9,630 nucleotides of DNA from Actinomycetota bacterium (GTDB taxonomy: Bacteria > Actinomycetota > Actinomycetes > Nanopelagicales > Nanopelagicaceae), in the NCBI GenBank assembly GCA_010032125.1, contig RHAU01000012.1, positions 1 through 9,630 on the forward strand. Reading direction: 5' to 3'. The notes under the pieces are model-generated. The model saw nothing but the letters and a program-made list of their open reading frames with translations. It was not told where the DNA came from and made no database searches. A program made the position numbers and the translations under genes. Shown here one piece after another: positions 1-7,489 of this stretch (the first letter of the stretch is position 1; each line of letters opens with the position of its first letter).

Positions 1-237
1 GCAGTTGTCAAAGGTGACCAAGTTGCATTATCTATTTCGGCGGCATCAATTCTTGCCAAGGTTCATCGAGATAGATTAATGGTGGAACTTGATGGAAAAT
101 ATCCTGGATATGGACTGGCGGATCACAAAGGTTACGTGACAAAAATTCACCAGGCGGCTATGGAAAAGTTGGGTGTAAGTGAAATCCATCGACGTTCCTA
201 TGCAAACGTTGCCGCCATCATCAACAGTCAGAACTAG
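1..237 (+). CDS. rnhB: Ribonuclease HII, C-terminal part (5' end outside window)
   Basis: RNase HII cuts the RNA strand of RNA-DNA hybrids and starts removal of single ribonucleotides misincorporated into DNA. The frame is open from the first base and encodes the last 78 residues. Family signatures seen in order are a KGD stretch, SISAASILAKVHRDRLM, a YPGYG turn followed by HKGYVTKIH, and a final HRRSY, all typical of the second half of RnhB. The N-terminal catalytic DExGRG region is outside the window. The gene sits directly upstream of yraN, a common actinobacterial order. The product ends at the expected place shortly after HRRSY, so the 3' end is intact. Confidence 0.95.
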   Translation, partial: AVVKGDQVALSISAASILAKVHRDRLMVELDGKYPGYGLADHKGYVTKIHQAAMEKLGVSEIHRRSYANVAAIINSQN

Positions 238-282
238 TCCACACGTAATTTATCTACAACATTCGCTTCCACAATTGTGACT

Positions 283-288
283 TAAATT
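283..288 (+). promoter_or_regulatory. Putative -10 box of a leaderless promoter for yraN
   Basis: TAAATT fits the actinobacterial TAnnnT -10 pattern and lies exactly 6 bases before the yraN ATG, so transcription would begin at or next to the start codon. No Shine-Dalgarno sequence precedes the ATG, which agrees with a leaderless message. No clear -35 hexamer is visible. The preceding 57-base gap after rnhB holds no convincing terminator hairpin, so read-through from rnhB is also possible. Confidence 0.45.
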
Positions 289-294
289 CAACCC

Positions 295-663
295 ATGGCT
301 ATTCGCGCGAGCGCGCAAACTCTCGGCTCGCGAGGCGAGGATATTGCAGTTCGATTTTTAACTTCTCGCGGCTACTTCATCATTGACAGAAACTGGCGTA
401 TCCGCGAAGGGGAGCTGGATATCGTCGCGAAATCTCCAGAGCAGGTATTTATTTTCATCGAGGTTAAGGCGCGCAGTAGCGCAGCTTTTGGCGATCCGCT
501 TGAGGCCATCTCTAAAGAAAAAGCCCTCCGCATTCAGCGATTGGCGCTCGCCTGGCTCGCAACGCATCAGCTACTTGGCGCGGAATATCGAATCGATGCG
601 ATTGGAATTCTTATCGGGCGCTCAGGGGAGATTTCTATCGACCACCGAGCGGGCGTTCTATGA
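295..663 (+). CDS. yraN: YraN family (UPF0102) endonuclease-like protein
   Basis: This is a small UPF0102 protein of 122 residues, the usual family length, with a predicted PD-(D/E)xK nuclease fold. Its exact cellular role is not settled. The fold's core is visible: an N-terminal G-x-x-GE (Gly11 to Glu15), NWRIREGELD with Glu40 and Asp42, and the FIEVKAR strand with Glu56 and Lys58. FG-P-EAI and a K-x-x-RI-x-x-A-x-x-W helix follow, as in other members. The ATG is preferred because homology begins almost at once and a -10-like box lies 6 bases upstream. The stop overlaps the comM start in an ATGA, so the two are probably translationally coupled. Nearness to comM, dprA and rnhB suggests a DNA-metabolism role, which is inference. 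Confidence 0.9.
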   Translation: MAIRASAQTLGSRGEDIAVRFLTSRGYFIIDRNWRIREGELDIVAKSPEQVFIFIEVKARSSAAFGDPLEAISKEKALRIQRLALAWLATHQLLGAEYRIDAIGILIGRSGEISIDHRAGVL

Positions 664-2174
664 GTCTGGCTCGCACCCAAAGCATTTCACTTCAAGGACT
701 ACGTGGCGAACTTGTAGATATCGAAGTTGATGTTGCTCACGGACTTCCCAGCTATTCGCTTTTAGGTCTTCCAGATGCGGCTCTTAACGAATCACGCGAT
801 CGAATTCGCGCAGCGATCTCTAATTCAAAACTTCAATGGCCCAATAAGAAAGTGACAGTTTCGCTCTCGCCGGCATGGCTACCTAAGAGCGGCTCGAGCT
901 TTGATCTACCCATTGCTATTGCAATTCTTTTAGCCCAGGGCCTGGTAGAAAGAGATGAAGACAAAAAACGAGTTTTAATAGGCGAACTAGCACTCGATGG
1001 TGGAGTCAAACCAGTGCGCGGAGTTCTTGCGATGGTCATTGCTGCGCGAGATCGTGGAATTAAGGAAGCGATTGTTCCTTTGAGTAATTTTGGTGAAGCA
1101 TCGTTGATTCGTGATATCGACGTTGTTGCGGTCGCCTCACTGGGAGATGCAATTCTCTGGATTTCTACAGGCCAGAAAATTGAACAACCTCAATTATCGA
1201 TTGTTATGGAAGAACAAAGTTCTTGCGATATGTCAGATGTCAGGGGTCAAGATAGTGCGAAATTTGCCTTAACTGTTGCTGCAGTAGGTGGACACCACAT
1301 TTTGATGATGGGTCCTCCAGGTACTGGGAAAACGATGCTCGCTGAGAGATTTACAACGATCATTCCGCCTTTGAGTGATGATGCAGCCATAGAAGTAACA
1401 GCAATTCATTCCATTGCAGGATACGTCTCGCAACGCGGATTAATGATGACAGCGCCGCCATTTATCGCTCCACATCATTCAACAACAGTTGTCGCAATGG
1501 TAGGAGGCGGATCACGCACTATCCGACCTGGCGCATGTTCGTTGGCACATCGAGGAGTTCTCTTTATCGATGAGGCGCCCGAGTGTGCGAGTGGAATTCT
1601 TGACTCACTTCGCCAGCCGCTGGAGTCAGGAATCGCATCAATTTCGCGGGCACATGGCACCGTCACATTTCCCGCGAAATTCATCTTGATTCTTGCCGCA
1701 AATCCTTGTCCATGTGGTCGTTTTGCTGGCCGCGGTAGAGCGTGCGAATGTTCATCGCTGCAGGTTCGGCGATATATGAATCGTCTCTCCGGTCCGCTCC
1801 TTGATCGCATAGATATTCAAATCCGTGTTGAACCTCCTACTCGTGCCGCTATGAGCGATGAGAATAAAGAAGAATCAAGTAAAGCCATTCAACGTAAAGT
1901 TCTGGAAGCCCGAGAGCGAGCAAAAGCTCGTTTTACGCAATTTCCGTTCACGCTAAATTCAGAGATTCCATCTGAACTATTACGGACGGAATTTCGTGCC
2001 GAGAAGAACGCGATGAATCACTTGCATCAACTTCTAGATGAAGAAGCAATTACCGCTCGTGGCTTTCATAAGGCATTGAGAACTTCGTGGAGTATTGCAG
2101 ACCTCAAAAGTCTGCCAAGACCTGGAATTGAAGAAGTTCGCATGGCCCTCGAACTTCGGCAATCGCGTTCATGA
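660..2174 (+). CDS. comM: ComM/YifB family Mg-chelatase-like AAA+ ATPase
   Basis: ComM is a hexameric AAA+ helicase that promotes branch migration during integration of incoming single-stranded DNA in natural transformation. At 504 residues it is full length. The N-terminal third carries the Lon-like ChlI domain (GLP-x-x-x-LLGLPDAA near the start, then SLSPAWLPKSGSSFDLP). The AAA+ core has Walker A GPPGTGKT at residues 218-225 and Walker B VLFIDE at 300-305. The strand AANPCPCG (346-353) is followed by CEC, giving four cysteines (350, 352, 362, 364) as in the family, then the SGPLLDRIDI motif. The C-terminal Mg-chelatase helical domain is present (ITARGFHKALR). The start overlaps the yraN stop and the stop overlaps the dprA start, both as ATGA, which indicates an operon. 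No strong ribosome-binding site is seen, so translation probably depends on coupling. Confidence 0.95.
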   Translation: MSLARTQSISLQGLRGELVDIEVDVAHGLPSYSLLGLPDAALNESRDRIRAAISNSKLQWPNKKVTVSLSPAWLPKSGSSFDLPIAIAILLAQGLVERDEDKKRVLIGELALDGGVKPVRGVLAMVIAARDRGIKEAIVPLSNFGEASLIRDIDVVAVASLGDAILWISTGQKIEQPQLSIVMEEQSSCDMSDVRGQDSAKFALTVAAVGGHHILMMGPPGTGKTMLAERFTTIIPPLSDDAAIEVTAIHSIAGYVSQRGLMMTAPPFIAPHHSTTVVAMVGGGSRTIRPGACSLAHRGVLFIDEAPECASGILDSLRQPLESGIASISRAHGTVTFPAKFILILAANPCPCGRFAGRGRACECSSLQVRRYMNRLSGPLLDRIDIQIRVEPPTRAAMSDENKEESSKAIQRKVLEARERAKARFTQFPFTLNSEIPSELLRTEFRAEKNAMNHLHQLLDEEAITARGFHKALRTSWSIADLKSLPRPGIEEVRMALELRQSRS

Positions 2175-3040
2175 GTCGCATTCAACTCTTTGCCGCACTC
2201 GATGGTGGCGATCGAATGTGGAGCGAAGAGATTGCCCTGCATGGAGCGGATCAACTTCTTCATCGCATAAGAAACGGTATCTATGACAATAAACGCGCAA
2301 TGCGCAGAATCAAAACGAAACTTGAGAGCACCAGCGAAAATCAACTCATGGAAGAGGTTATCTCTGCCCAAGCGAGATTTATTACCCCTGAAAACCCAGA
2401 GTGGCCGCATTCACTTTCAGATTTAGTTGCACCACCTATTGGGTTAGTCGTGAAAGGTAATCCTCTGAAATGCGATTCGATTGCGATTGTTGGTACTCGA
2501 AACCCAACAAACTACGGCGCCCGAGTAGCGAGTGAGTTTGCATCAGGATTTGCAGATCGGGGGCTCGCTGTCATTAGTGGCGGCGCATATGGAATTGATA
2601 CCCATGCACATAGAGGCGCGATAGCCGCAGAAGGGAGAAGTTATGCAATTTTGGCATCTGGAGTGACAGTGAAGTATCCGGCAGGTAATGAGAGACTCTT
2701 TGAAGAGATACTTGAAAACGGAGCCCTTGTATCTGAAGTTATGCCATCGGAGAGAGCCAGGCCGGAGAGATTCTTAACTCGAAATCGAATAATCGCAGCC
2801 CTTTCTCGAGCCACCATTGTCGTAGAAGCGGCTTTTCGTAGTGGATCACTTCGTACAGCGCGCGATGCTTCAGAAATGTTACGCACTGTTCTTGCAGTTC
2901 CTGGACCTATCACTTCACCGACTAGCGATGGATGTCATCGATTGATCGGTGAGAGATGTGCAGAGATTGTCACATCGGTCGCAGATGCGATGGAATTGAT
3001 TCCACGAACTGCCTGTACCCTTTGTGCAGATGAGTCATAA
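2171..3040 (+). CDS. dprA: DNA-processing protein DprA
   Basis: DprA (Smf) binds incoming single-stranded DNA and loads RecA during transformation. It is also widespread in species not known to be competent. The Rossmann-like core is complete: IVGTRNPTNYG (106-116), SGGAYGIDTHAH (136-147, matching the family SGxAxGIDxxAH), a VKYPAGN loop, SEVMP, RNRIIAALS (204-212), VVEA-x-x-x-SGSLRTA (217-230) and AVPGPITSPTSDGCHRLI. At 289 residues it lacks the extra C-terminal winged-helix domain found in longer DprA proteins. The start overlaps the comM stop by ATGA, so it is co-translated with comM. Its last codons overlap the era start. With comM it forms a recombination pair, but the window has no DNA-uptake machinery, so competence cannot be concluded. 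Confidence 0.95.
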   Translation: MSRIQLFAALDGGDRMWSEEIALHGADQLLHRIRNGIYDNKRAMRRIKTKLESTSENQLMEEVISAQARFITPENPEWPHSLSDLVAPPIGLVVKGNPLKCDSIAIVGTRNPTNYGARVASEFASGFADRGLAVISGGAYGIDTHAHRGAIAAEGRSYAILASGVTVKYPAGNERLFEEILENGALVSEVMPSERARPERFLTRNRIIAALSRATIVVEAAFRSGSLRTARDASEMLRTVLAVPGPITSPTSDGCHRLIGERCAEIVTSVADAMELIPRTACTLCADES

Positions 3041-3944
3041 ATCTGCATTTGTAGCCATCGTTGGTCGGCCGAACACTGGAAAATCCACCCTCATCAATAC
3101 CCTCGTCGGCGAAAAAGTTGCAATCACGTCGCACCATCCGAATACGACACGGAGCACAATTCGGGGAATCCTTACCTCGCCGGGAGTGCAATTCGTCTTT
3201 GTTGATACACCGGGAATTCATAAACCAAAAACGCTTCTAGGCGGCGCTCTCAATACCATGGTTGAAGAAGGAATGGATTCTGTCGACATTGCAATAATGT
3301 GTATTCCGGCAGTTGAGAAAATCGGCAGCGGTGATGAGTACATCGCGCGCGCCATTGCGGCAAAAAAAGAAGCGAAGAAAATTTGTGTCATCACCATGGT
3401 CGATATGGTGGACAAATCTAAGATTCCAAATCAATTACTTTCGGCGACCGAGTTAGCAAAAAAGTCTGGATTTGAATGGGATGAAATCGTCCCACTCTCG
3501 GCAAAAATCGATCTTCAAATCGATACCTTGCTCGAGGTTCTTGAAAAGTATGCTCCTGAAGGGCCCGCTTTCTACCCAGAGGAAATGAAGTCAGATCGCG
3601 ATCGTGACTCGGTACTGGCAGATCTCATCCGAGAAGCGGCAATCGAAGGTTTGTTTGAAGAAGTTCCACACTCCGTTGCTGTCACTATCGATGACTTTTC
3701 TCAACGGGAGAATAAGAAGAACTTTTATGACATTCATGCCTCAATCATCGTCGAACGTGATAGCCAAAAGGGAATTCTCATAGGTAAAGGCGGCCAACAC
3801 CTCAAGGAGATTGGGAGTAGAGCTCGAAGTGAAATTGAGAAAAATCTTGGTGGACGTGTCTATCTAGATATTCAAGTGAAAGTTATGCCTCGTTGGCAGA
3901 GTGATCCCAAGGCGCTATCAAAACTAGGGTTTACCCAACCGTAA
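3030..3944 (+). CDS. era: GTPase Era with atypical G4 motif
   Basis: Era is a Ras-like GTPase with a C-terminal KH domain that binds 16S rRNA near its 3' end and guides 30S subunit maturation. With the ATG used here it has 304 residues, the family norm. G1 is GRPNTGKST (12-20), the G2 region has TTR (39-41), G3 is DTPG (59-62) and G5 is SAK (157-159). The KH loop is IGKGGQ (251-256), followed by the typical end W-x-x-DP-x-x-L-x-x-LGF. G4, normally NKxD, reads TMVD (122-125), so the guanine-contacting Asn and Lys are replaced while Asp is kept. A GTG six bases upstream is an alternative start; ATG is preferred because homology starts right after it. The start lies inside dprA (11-base overlap) with no Shine-Dalgarno, implying coupling. 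The downstream neighbour is convergent, only 14 bases away. Confidence 0.93.
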   Translation: MSHKSAFVAIVGRPNTGKSTLINTLVGEKVAITSHHPNTTRSTIRGILTSPGVQFVFVDTPGIHKPKTLLGGALNTMVEEGMDSVDIAIMCIPAVEKIGSGDEYIARAIAAKKEAKKICVITMVDMVDKSKIPNQLLSATELAKKSGFEWDEIVPLSAKIDLQIDTLLEVLEKYAPEGPAFYPEEMKSDRDRDSVLADLIREAAIEGLFEEVPHSVAVTIDDFSQRENKKNFYDIHASIIVERDSQKGILIGKGGQHLKEIGSRARSEIEKNLGGRVYLDIQVKVMPRWQSDPKALSKLGFTQP

Positions 3945-3958
3945 AAATTCCTACGATT

Positions 3959-4726
3959 TCAAGGAGCGATGGGCGCGCTCTCGGGCTTTCTACTAGCGAA
4001 ATATGACCCAATAAGTACAAGTGGCAGACCGATTGCGATGGCCAATGTAATGGGCTCTTTGAGAATGAAAATTCCTAGAACAACAGCGACCGCCGTATTT
4101 GGGTAAACGACGAGAGAGGCGCGTGCAGGTCCTATCTCGTTGAGAACGATAAAGAAAACCCAGAATGCGAGTGCGGTGCAGATAATTCCCAAACCAAGGG
4201 TCGAGTAAAGAGCTTTCGAACTCGGCATTTCCGTCGGCCAGTGAGTAATTGCCAAGGGCAGATAGATCAACGACGCGATACCCATTGCAATTCCGTTGAT
4301 AGCGACGCCAGATACATTGGGAACTTTTCTGCTCACCATATTCACTGCCCATGCATATGAAACTGAGGCCAATAAAACTTTTGAGAGAGCAAAGAAATTA
4401 TTGATGTCTCGAACTGATTCGACTCCCACAAGGAGTGCAATTCCAATGAGACCGACGGTGATACCGAAAATTCGCACTCGATGGGCAGCAGTTGAATCGC
4501 CAGTGTGGTGTGCGAAGAGGGTTGCCCAAATAGGCACTGTTGCGACGAGCAGCGCCACGACGCCTGAGGAAAGATCACGTTGCGCGCTCGTTATGAGGTA
4601 CCAGGGTCCGGCCATCTCCAAGATGGCATAGAGGGCGATGTATCTCCAATATTGCAGCGCGCCGCGAAGCGATCCGTTATAGAGAGCGAGTGGAATTAAT
4701 AAAGATGCACCGATTATTAAGCGGTT
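3959..4726 (-). pseudogene. EamA/DMT-family transporter, 5'-truncated remnant
   Basis: This is a remnant of a 10-helix drug/metabolite transporter (EamA family); the substrate is unknown. The frame is open from a stop codon at 4727-4729 to the stop at 3959. It encodes about nine hydrophobic segments, including one around VVALLVATVPIWATLF typical of the first EamA repeat, and a full second repeat with LVVYPNTAVAVVLGIFILKE. The recognisable family sequence continues upstream of the first possible start (a TTG at 4621) through helices such as RLIIGASLLIPLAL, up to glgM. The first helix and any normal ATG or GTG start are missing, roughly 35-40 residues. The piece from 4621 would be 220 residues against about 280-300 for the family. 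It is probably non-functional. The loss coincides with truncation of the neighbouring glgM, so one deletion explains both. Confidence 0.75.
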
Positions 4727-5739
4727 TCAAATTTCTTCCCGTCGCTGCCATATGTCACGAGAATTCCCGTTGATCCATCAACAACGACCTCAGGAATTCC
4801 GCCAACACGTGAGGCGACAACTGCCGTCTCACACGCCATCGCTTCAAGGTTCACAATCCCGAGTGGCTCATACATAGAAGGACAGACAAAGACGTGCGCT
4901 CCGGAGAGAAGTGCGACGAGTTCGTCGTGAGGAAGCATCTCTTTAATCCAGACAATGTTTGGGCGAGACTCTTTTAGTTCAGCGATAAGAGATTCAACTT
5001 CGGCGCCCACCATCGGTTCGTCAGGACTTCCCGCTGCAAGAACTAGAGCAAAGTTGCTAGGGACTTCTTTCCATGCACGGAGCAAATGTGCGAGACCCTT
5101 TTGGCGAGTGATGCGCCCTACGAAGAGGGCGTAGGTAGAGGTAATTCCATATTTCGCTTCAATTGCAAGGTTGCGCTGAGGGGAAAACTTCTCTGTATCT
5201 ATTCCATTAAGAATTGTCACAATCTTTTCTGGATTAAGTGAGGGATACGATTTAAGAATGTCCGCTTTCATTCCATCGCTGACAGAAATAATCGCATCTG
5301 CGGCTTCGTAGCACATCTTCTCGACCCAGGAAGAGATGACGTAGCCGCCACCTAATTGTTCTGCTTTCCATGGTCTCAAAGGTTCGAGTGAGTGGGCAGT
5401 GATGACGTGAGGGATCCGATGCATCTTTGAAGCGAGATAACCAGCAAAATTGGCGTACCAGGTATGGGAATGAGCAATATCAACATTGCCTAGATTGAGA
5501 GCCATATCAGAATCAATCAATAAAGATTGAAGCGCCGGATTAATCTGGTCATACGGTGGTTGCAGCTCATAACCTCGAGCATCCTCTCGCGGAGTTCCAA
5601 AGCAATGAACGGATGTCGATACTCCCGACTCGCGAGATAAAGCAGAGACAAGTTCTTTAACGTGAACGCCAGCACCTCCATAAATCGCAGGAGGCCATTC
5701 CTTGGTCAGAACCCCGACAGATACCTGTTTTCCGTTCAC
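4717..5739 (-). CDS. glgM: Maltose-1-phosphate synthase GlgM (actinobacterial GlgA-type GT4), 3'-truncated
   Basis: This GT-B fold GT4 glycosyltransferase belongs to the actinobacterial branch often labelled glycogen synthase GlgA. The characterised mycobacterial member, GlgM, joins ADP-glucose and glucose-1-phosphate into maltose-1-phosphate for GlgE-driven alpha-glucan synthesis. Seen are KEWPPAIYGGAGVH (13-26), AHSHTW, TAHSLEPLRPW (114-124), GRITRQKG (208-215) and the EX7E pair Glu291 and Glu299 in EPLGIVNLE. The start is GTG, supported by a TACTCT box exactly 6 bases upstream and by homology starting at once. The product stops at 340 residues, just after TGILV and KKFETA. Family proteins of about 390 residues continue for some 45-50 residues (the AGR-x-R and FSW region and the terminal helix that packs back on the N-domain). 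The truncation meets an EamA remnant, so it is probably a deletion scar. Activity is doubtful. Confidence 0.85.
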   Translation of the reverse strand: MNGKQVSVGVLTKEWPPAIYGGAGVHVKELVSALSRESGVSTSVHCFGTPREDARGYELQPPYDQINPALQSLLIDSDMALNLGNVDIAHSHTWYANFAGYLASKMHRIPHVITAHSLEPLRPWKAEQLGGGYVISSWVEKMCYEAADAIISVSDGMKADILKSYPSLNPEKIVTILNGIDTEKFSPQRNLAIEAKYGITSTYALFVGRITRQKGLAHLLRAWKEVPSNFALVLAAGSPDEPMVGAEVESLIAELKESRPNIVWIKEMLPHDELVALLSGAHVFVCPSMYEPLGIVNLEAMACETAVVASRVGGIPEVVVDGSTGILVTYGSDGKKFETA

Positions 5740-5745
5740 ATTCCA

Positions 5746-5751
5746 AGAGTA
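5746..5751 (-). promoter_or_regulatory. Putative -10 box of leaderless glgM promoter
   Basis: On the minus strand TACTCT is followed by 6 bases and then the glgM GTG. This fits TAnnnT spacing for a transcript starting at the first base of the start codon. It shares two bases with the opposing glgC box. No Shine-Dalgarno or clear -35 is visible. Confidence 0.45.
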
Positions 5752-5755
5752 TCGT
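5750..5755 (+). promoter_or_regulatory. Putative -10 box of leaderless glgC promoter
   Basis: TATCGT is followed by exactly 6 bases and then the glgC ATG, as expected for a leaderless transcript. It overlaps the glgM box by the shared TA at 5750-5751, so polymerase could hardly occupy both promoters at once. No Shine-Dalgarno precedes glgC. Any -35 region would lie inside the glgM coding sequence. Confidence 0.45.
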
Positions 5756-5761
5756 TAGCAC

Positions 5762-6985
5762 ATGGCGCGCTTAGATCTTCCACTAGGAATCGTCCTTGCT
5801 GGCGGAGAAGGCAAGCGATTGATGCCACTTACAGCCGATAGAGCAAAACCTGCAGTCCCATTCGGTGGTTCTTATCGACTCGTTGATTTCGTTCTCAGTA
5901 ATCTTGTTAACGCAGGTTTTTTGCGAATTGCAGTTCTCACACAATATAAATCCCATTCATTGGATCGACACATCACAACGACCTGGCGAATGTCGAACTT
6001 GCTTGGAAACTATGTCACTCCAGTTCCAGCACAACAACGTCTCGGACCACGGTGGTACACCGGAAGCGCAGACGCAATTTTGCAGAACTTCAATCTGATT
6101 CACGATGAAAATCCAAAACACATTCTCGTATTCGGCGCCGATCACGTTTACCGAATGAATCCAGATCAGATGTACCAACAACATCTCCAGACTGGGGCAG
6201 GCGTCACTGTCGCTGCTATTCGAGTTCGAAGAGAAGAAGCTTCACAATTTGGAGTTATCGAGTTAGCAGAAGATGGAATATCTATTAAGGCTTTCCACGA
6301 AAAGCCGGAGAACCCTCCAGCAATGCCGGGACATCCCGATCTTGCGCTCGTCTCGATGGGAAATTACATATTTAGACGTGATGCCATGGAAGAAGCGCTG
6401 ATCTTGGATTCTGAAGATATTGACAGCAGACACGACCTAGGCGGAAACATCATCCCTGCCATGACCAGAGCGGGAATCGCGAAGGTGTATGACTTTGCAA
6501 ATAATGTTGTTCCAGGAGAAACCGAGCGCGATAAAGGTTATTGGCGCGATGTGGGTTCCATTGATTCATACTACGAAGCGCACATGGACCTTGTTTCAGT
6601 TCACCCAATCTTTAATTTATATAACCGACAGTGGCCAATCTTGACCAATCCACCGTCTCTGCCGCCTGCAAAATTCTCTGAGCGCGGAATCGCTTTCGAC
6701 TCTGTTGTAGGGGCAGGATCGATTATCTCTGGCGGAGAAATGCATCGAACAGTTGCCTCCTATGACGTCATGGTCGGTCGTGATGCAAAGGTAGAAGGAT
6801 CGGTTTTAATGCCTTCGGTTCGAGTGGGAGATGGGGCTCAGGTACGAAATGCAATATTGGATAAGAATGTGATTATCGAAGCCGGAGCGCGAATTGGCTT
6901 TGATTTTGCGCGCGATCGTGAGCGTTTTACAGTTTCAGCGGGTGGCATCGTTGTCGTAGGCAAAGGCGTAACTGTTACTCGCTAA
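5762..6985 (+). CDS. glgC: Glucose-1-phosphate adenylyltransferase (ADP-glucose pyrophosphorylase)
   Basis: GlgC makes ADP-glucose and pyrophosphate from ATP and glucose-1-phosphate, the committed step of bacterial glycogen synthesis. The 407 residues match the normal length. The nucleotidyltransferase domain shows VLAGGEGKRLMPLT (11-24), KPAVPFGG (29-36), WYTGSADA (98-105), the catalytic-site GADHVYRM with Asp127, FHEKPENPP with Lys181, SMGNYIF (199-205) and YWRDVG (260-265). The C-terminal part is the left-handed beta-helix with hexapeptide-like repeats (SVVGAGSIISGG, GSVLMPSVRVGDGAQVRNAIL). The gene is divergent from glgM with 22 bases between starts, the same arrangement as in mycobacteria, and supplies GlgM's substrate. 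No ribosome-binding site is present; a leaderless start is likely. The stop overlaps the end of the convergent photolyase remnant by 4 bases. The gene appears intact, unlike its partner. Confidence 0.96.
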   Translation: MARLDLPLGIVLAGGEGKRLMPLTADRAKPAVPFGGSYRLVDFVLSNLVNAGFLRIAVLTQYKSHSLDRHITTTWRMSNLLGNYVTPVPAQQRLGPRWYTGSADAILQNFNLIHDENPKHILVFGADHVYRMNPDQMYQQHLQTGAGVTVAAIRVRREEASQFGVIELAEDGISIKAFHEKPENPPAMPGHPDLALVSMGNYIFRRDAMEEALILDSEDIDSRHDLGGNIIPAMTRAGIAKVYDFANNVVPGETERDKGYWRDVGSIDSYYEAHMDLVSVHPIFNLYNRQWPILTNPPSLPPAKFSERGIAFDSVVGAGSIISGGEMHRTVASYDVMVGRDAKVEGSVLMPSVRVGDGAQVRNAILDKNVIIEAGARIGFDFARDRERFTVSAGGIVVVGKGVTVTR

Positions 6986-7470
6986 ACCATCCCACGTTCA
7001 AGACCATCGATGATTTCATCTCCGTGAGCGATTGTTGCTTCAATATCTGCAAGTTTTTTTGCGGCGTTAAGTTGCTGGAACATTCGATGATTCTTCTTGA
7101 GCAATTCGCGATTGCGATCTAAATAGTGCCAGTACAAAGTCGTGAAAGGACACGCTTTCTCTCCGGTTCGCAGTTTCGGATTGTAAATACACGAGCCGCA
7201 GTAATTAGACATCCTTGAGATATATGCGCCGCCTGCAATGTATGGCTTCGTTGACATCTTTCCGCCATCAGCGTGCATACTCATGCCGATGACATTGGGA
7301 ACCATGACCCAATCTGCGGCGTCGATAAAGACTCGGCGCATCCATGCCAGGAATTCTTGTGGATTGATGTCAGCAAGCATGGCGAGGTTGCTTAACACCA
7401 TTAGACGTGGAATGTGATGGACCCAAGCCCGATCTTCAATATCTTTTATCGATGTTGCGACACATTTCAT
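6982..7470 (-). pseudogene. PhrB-type Fe-S photolyase/cryptochrome, C-terminal fragment
   Basis: This is the C-terminal third of a deoxyribodipyrimidine photolyase-related protein, the iron-sulfur bacterial cryptochrome and (6-4) photolyase group typified by Agrobacterium PhrB, which uses FAD and light to repair UV lesions. Seen are AWVHHIPRLMVLSN (15-28), DAADWVMVPNVIGMS (50-64), ADGG, TKPY, the cysteine-rich YCGSC (90-94) with ACPF (106-109), and LYWHYLDRNR. Four cysteines (3, 91, 94, 107) are spaced as in the PhrB [4Fe-4S] cluster, as I recall that protein. The ATG at 7470 is internal to the family domain. Family-like sequence extends upstream in this frame to about 7505 (LLPLF...T-x-MKC), then homology stops. 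The fragment lacks the antenna domain and half the FAD domain, so it cannot be a working photolyase alone. Confidence 0.85.
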
Positions 7471-7489
7471 TGATGTCTGAGATGGATCA

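Noticed and set aside
2066..2410. Minus-strand open frame across the comM-dprA junction
   Set aside because: It lies opposite two well-supported genes and its sequence shows no recognisable domain.
3024..3026. GTG start for era
   Set aside because: It adds only two residues and has no ribosome-binding site; the ATG at 3030 is closer to where Era homology begins. Not excluded.
3927..3936. Possible terminator hairpin GGGT/ACCC at the end of era
   Set aside because: The loop would be only two bases and the T-tract is missing, so it cannot act as a terminator.
4619..4621. TTG as a genuine start of a 220-residue transporter
   Set aside because: EamA-like membrane sequence continues upstream in the same frame for about 35 codons, so the TTG is internal; it has no supporting promoter or ribosome-binding site.
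4296..4631. Open plus-strand frame opposite the EamA remnant
   Set aside because: It is an antisense shadow of the transporter frame with no family resemblance and no start signals.
7471..7489. Split photolyase as two genuine subunits
   Set aside because: The central FAD-domain segment is missing from both pieces, so the two together would not rebuild the protein.
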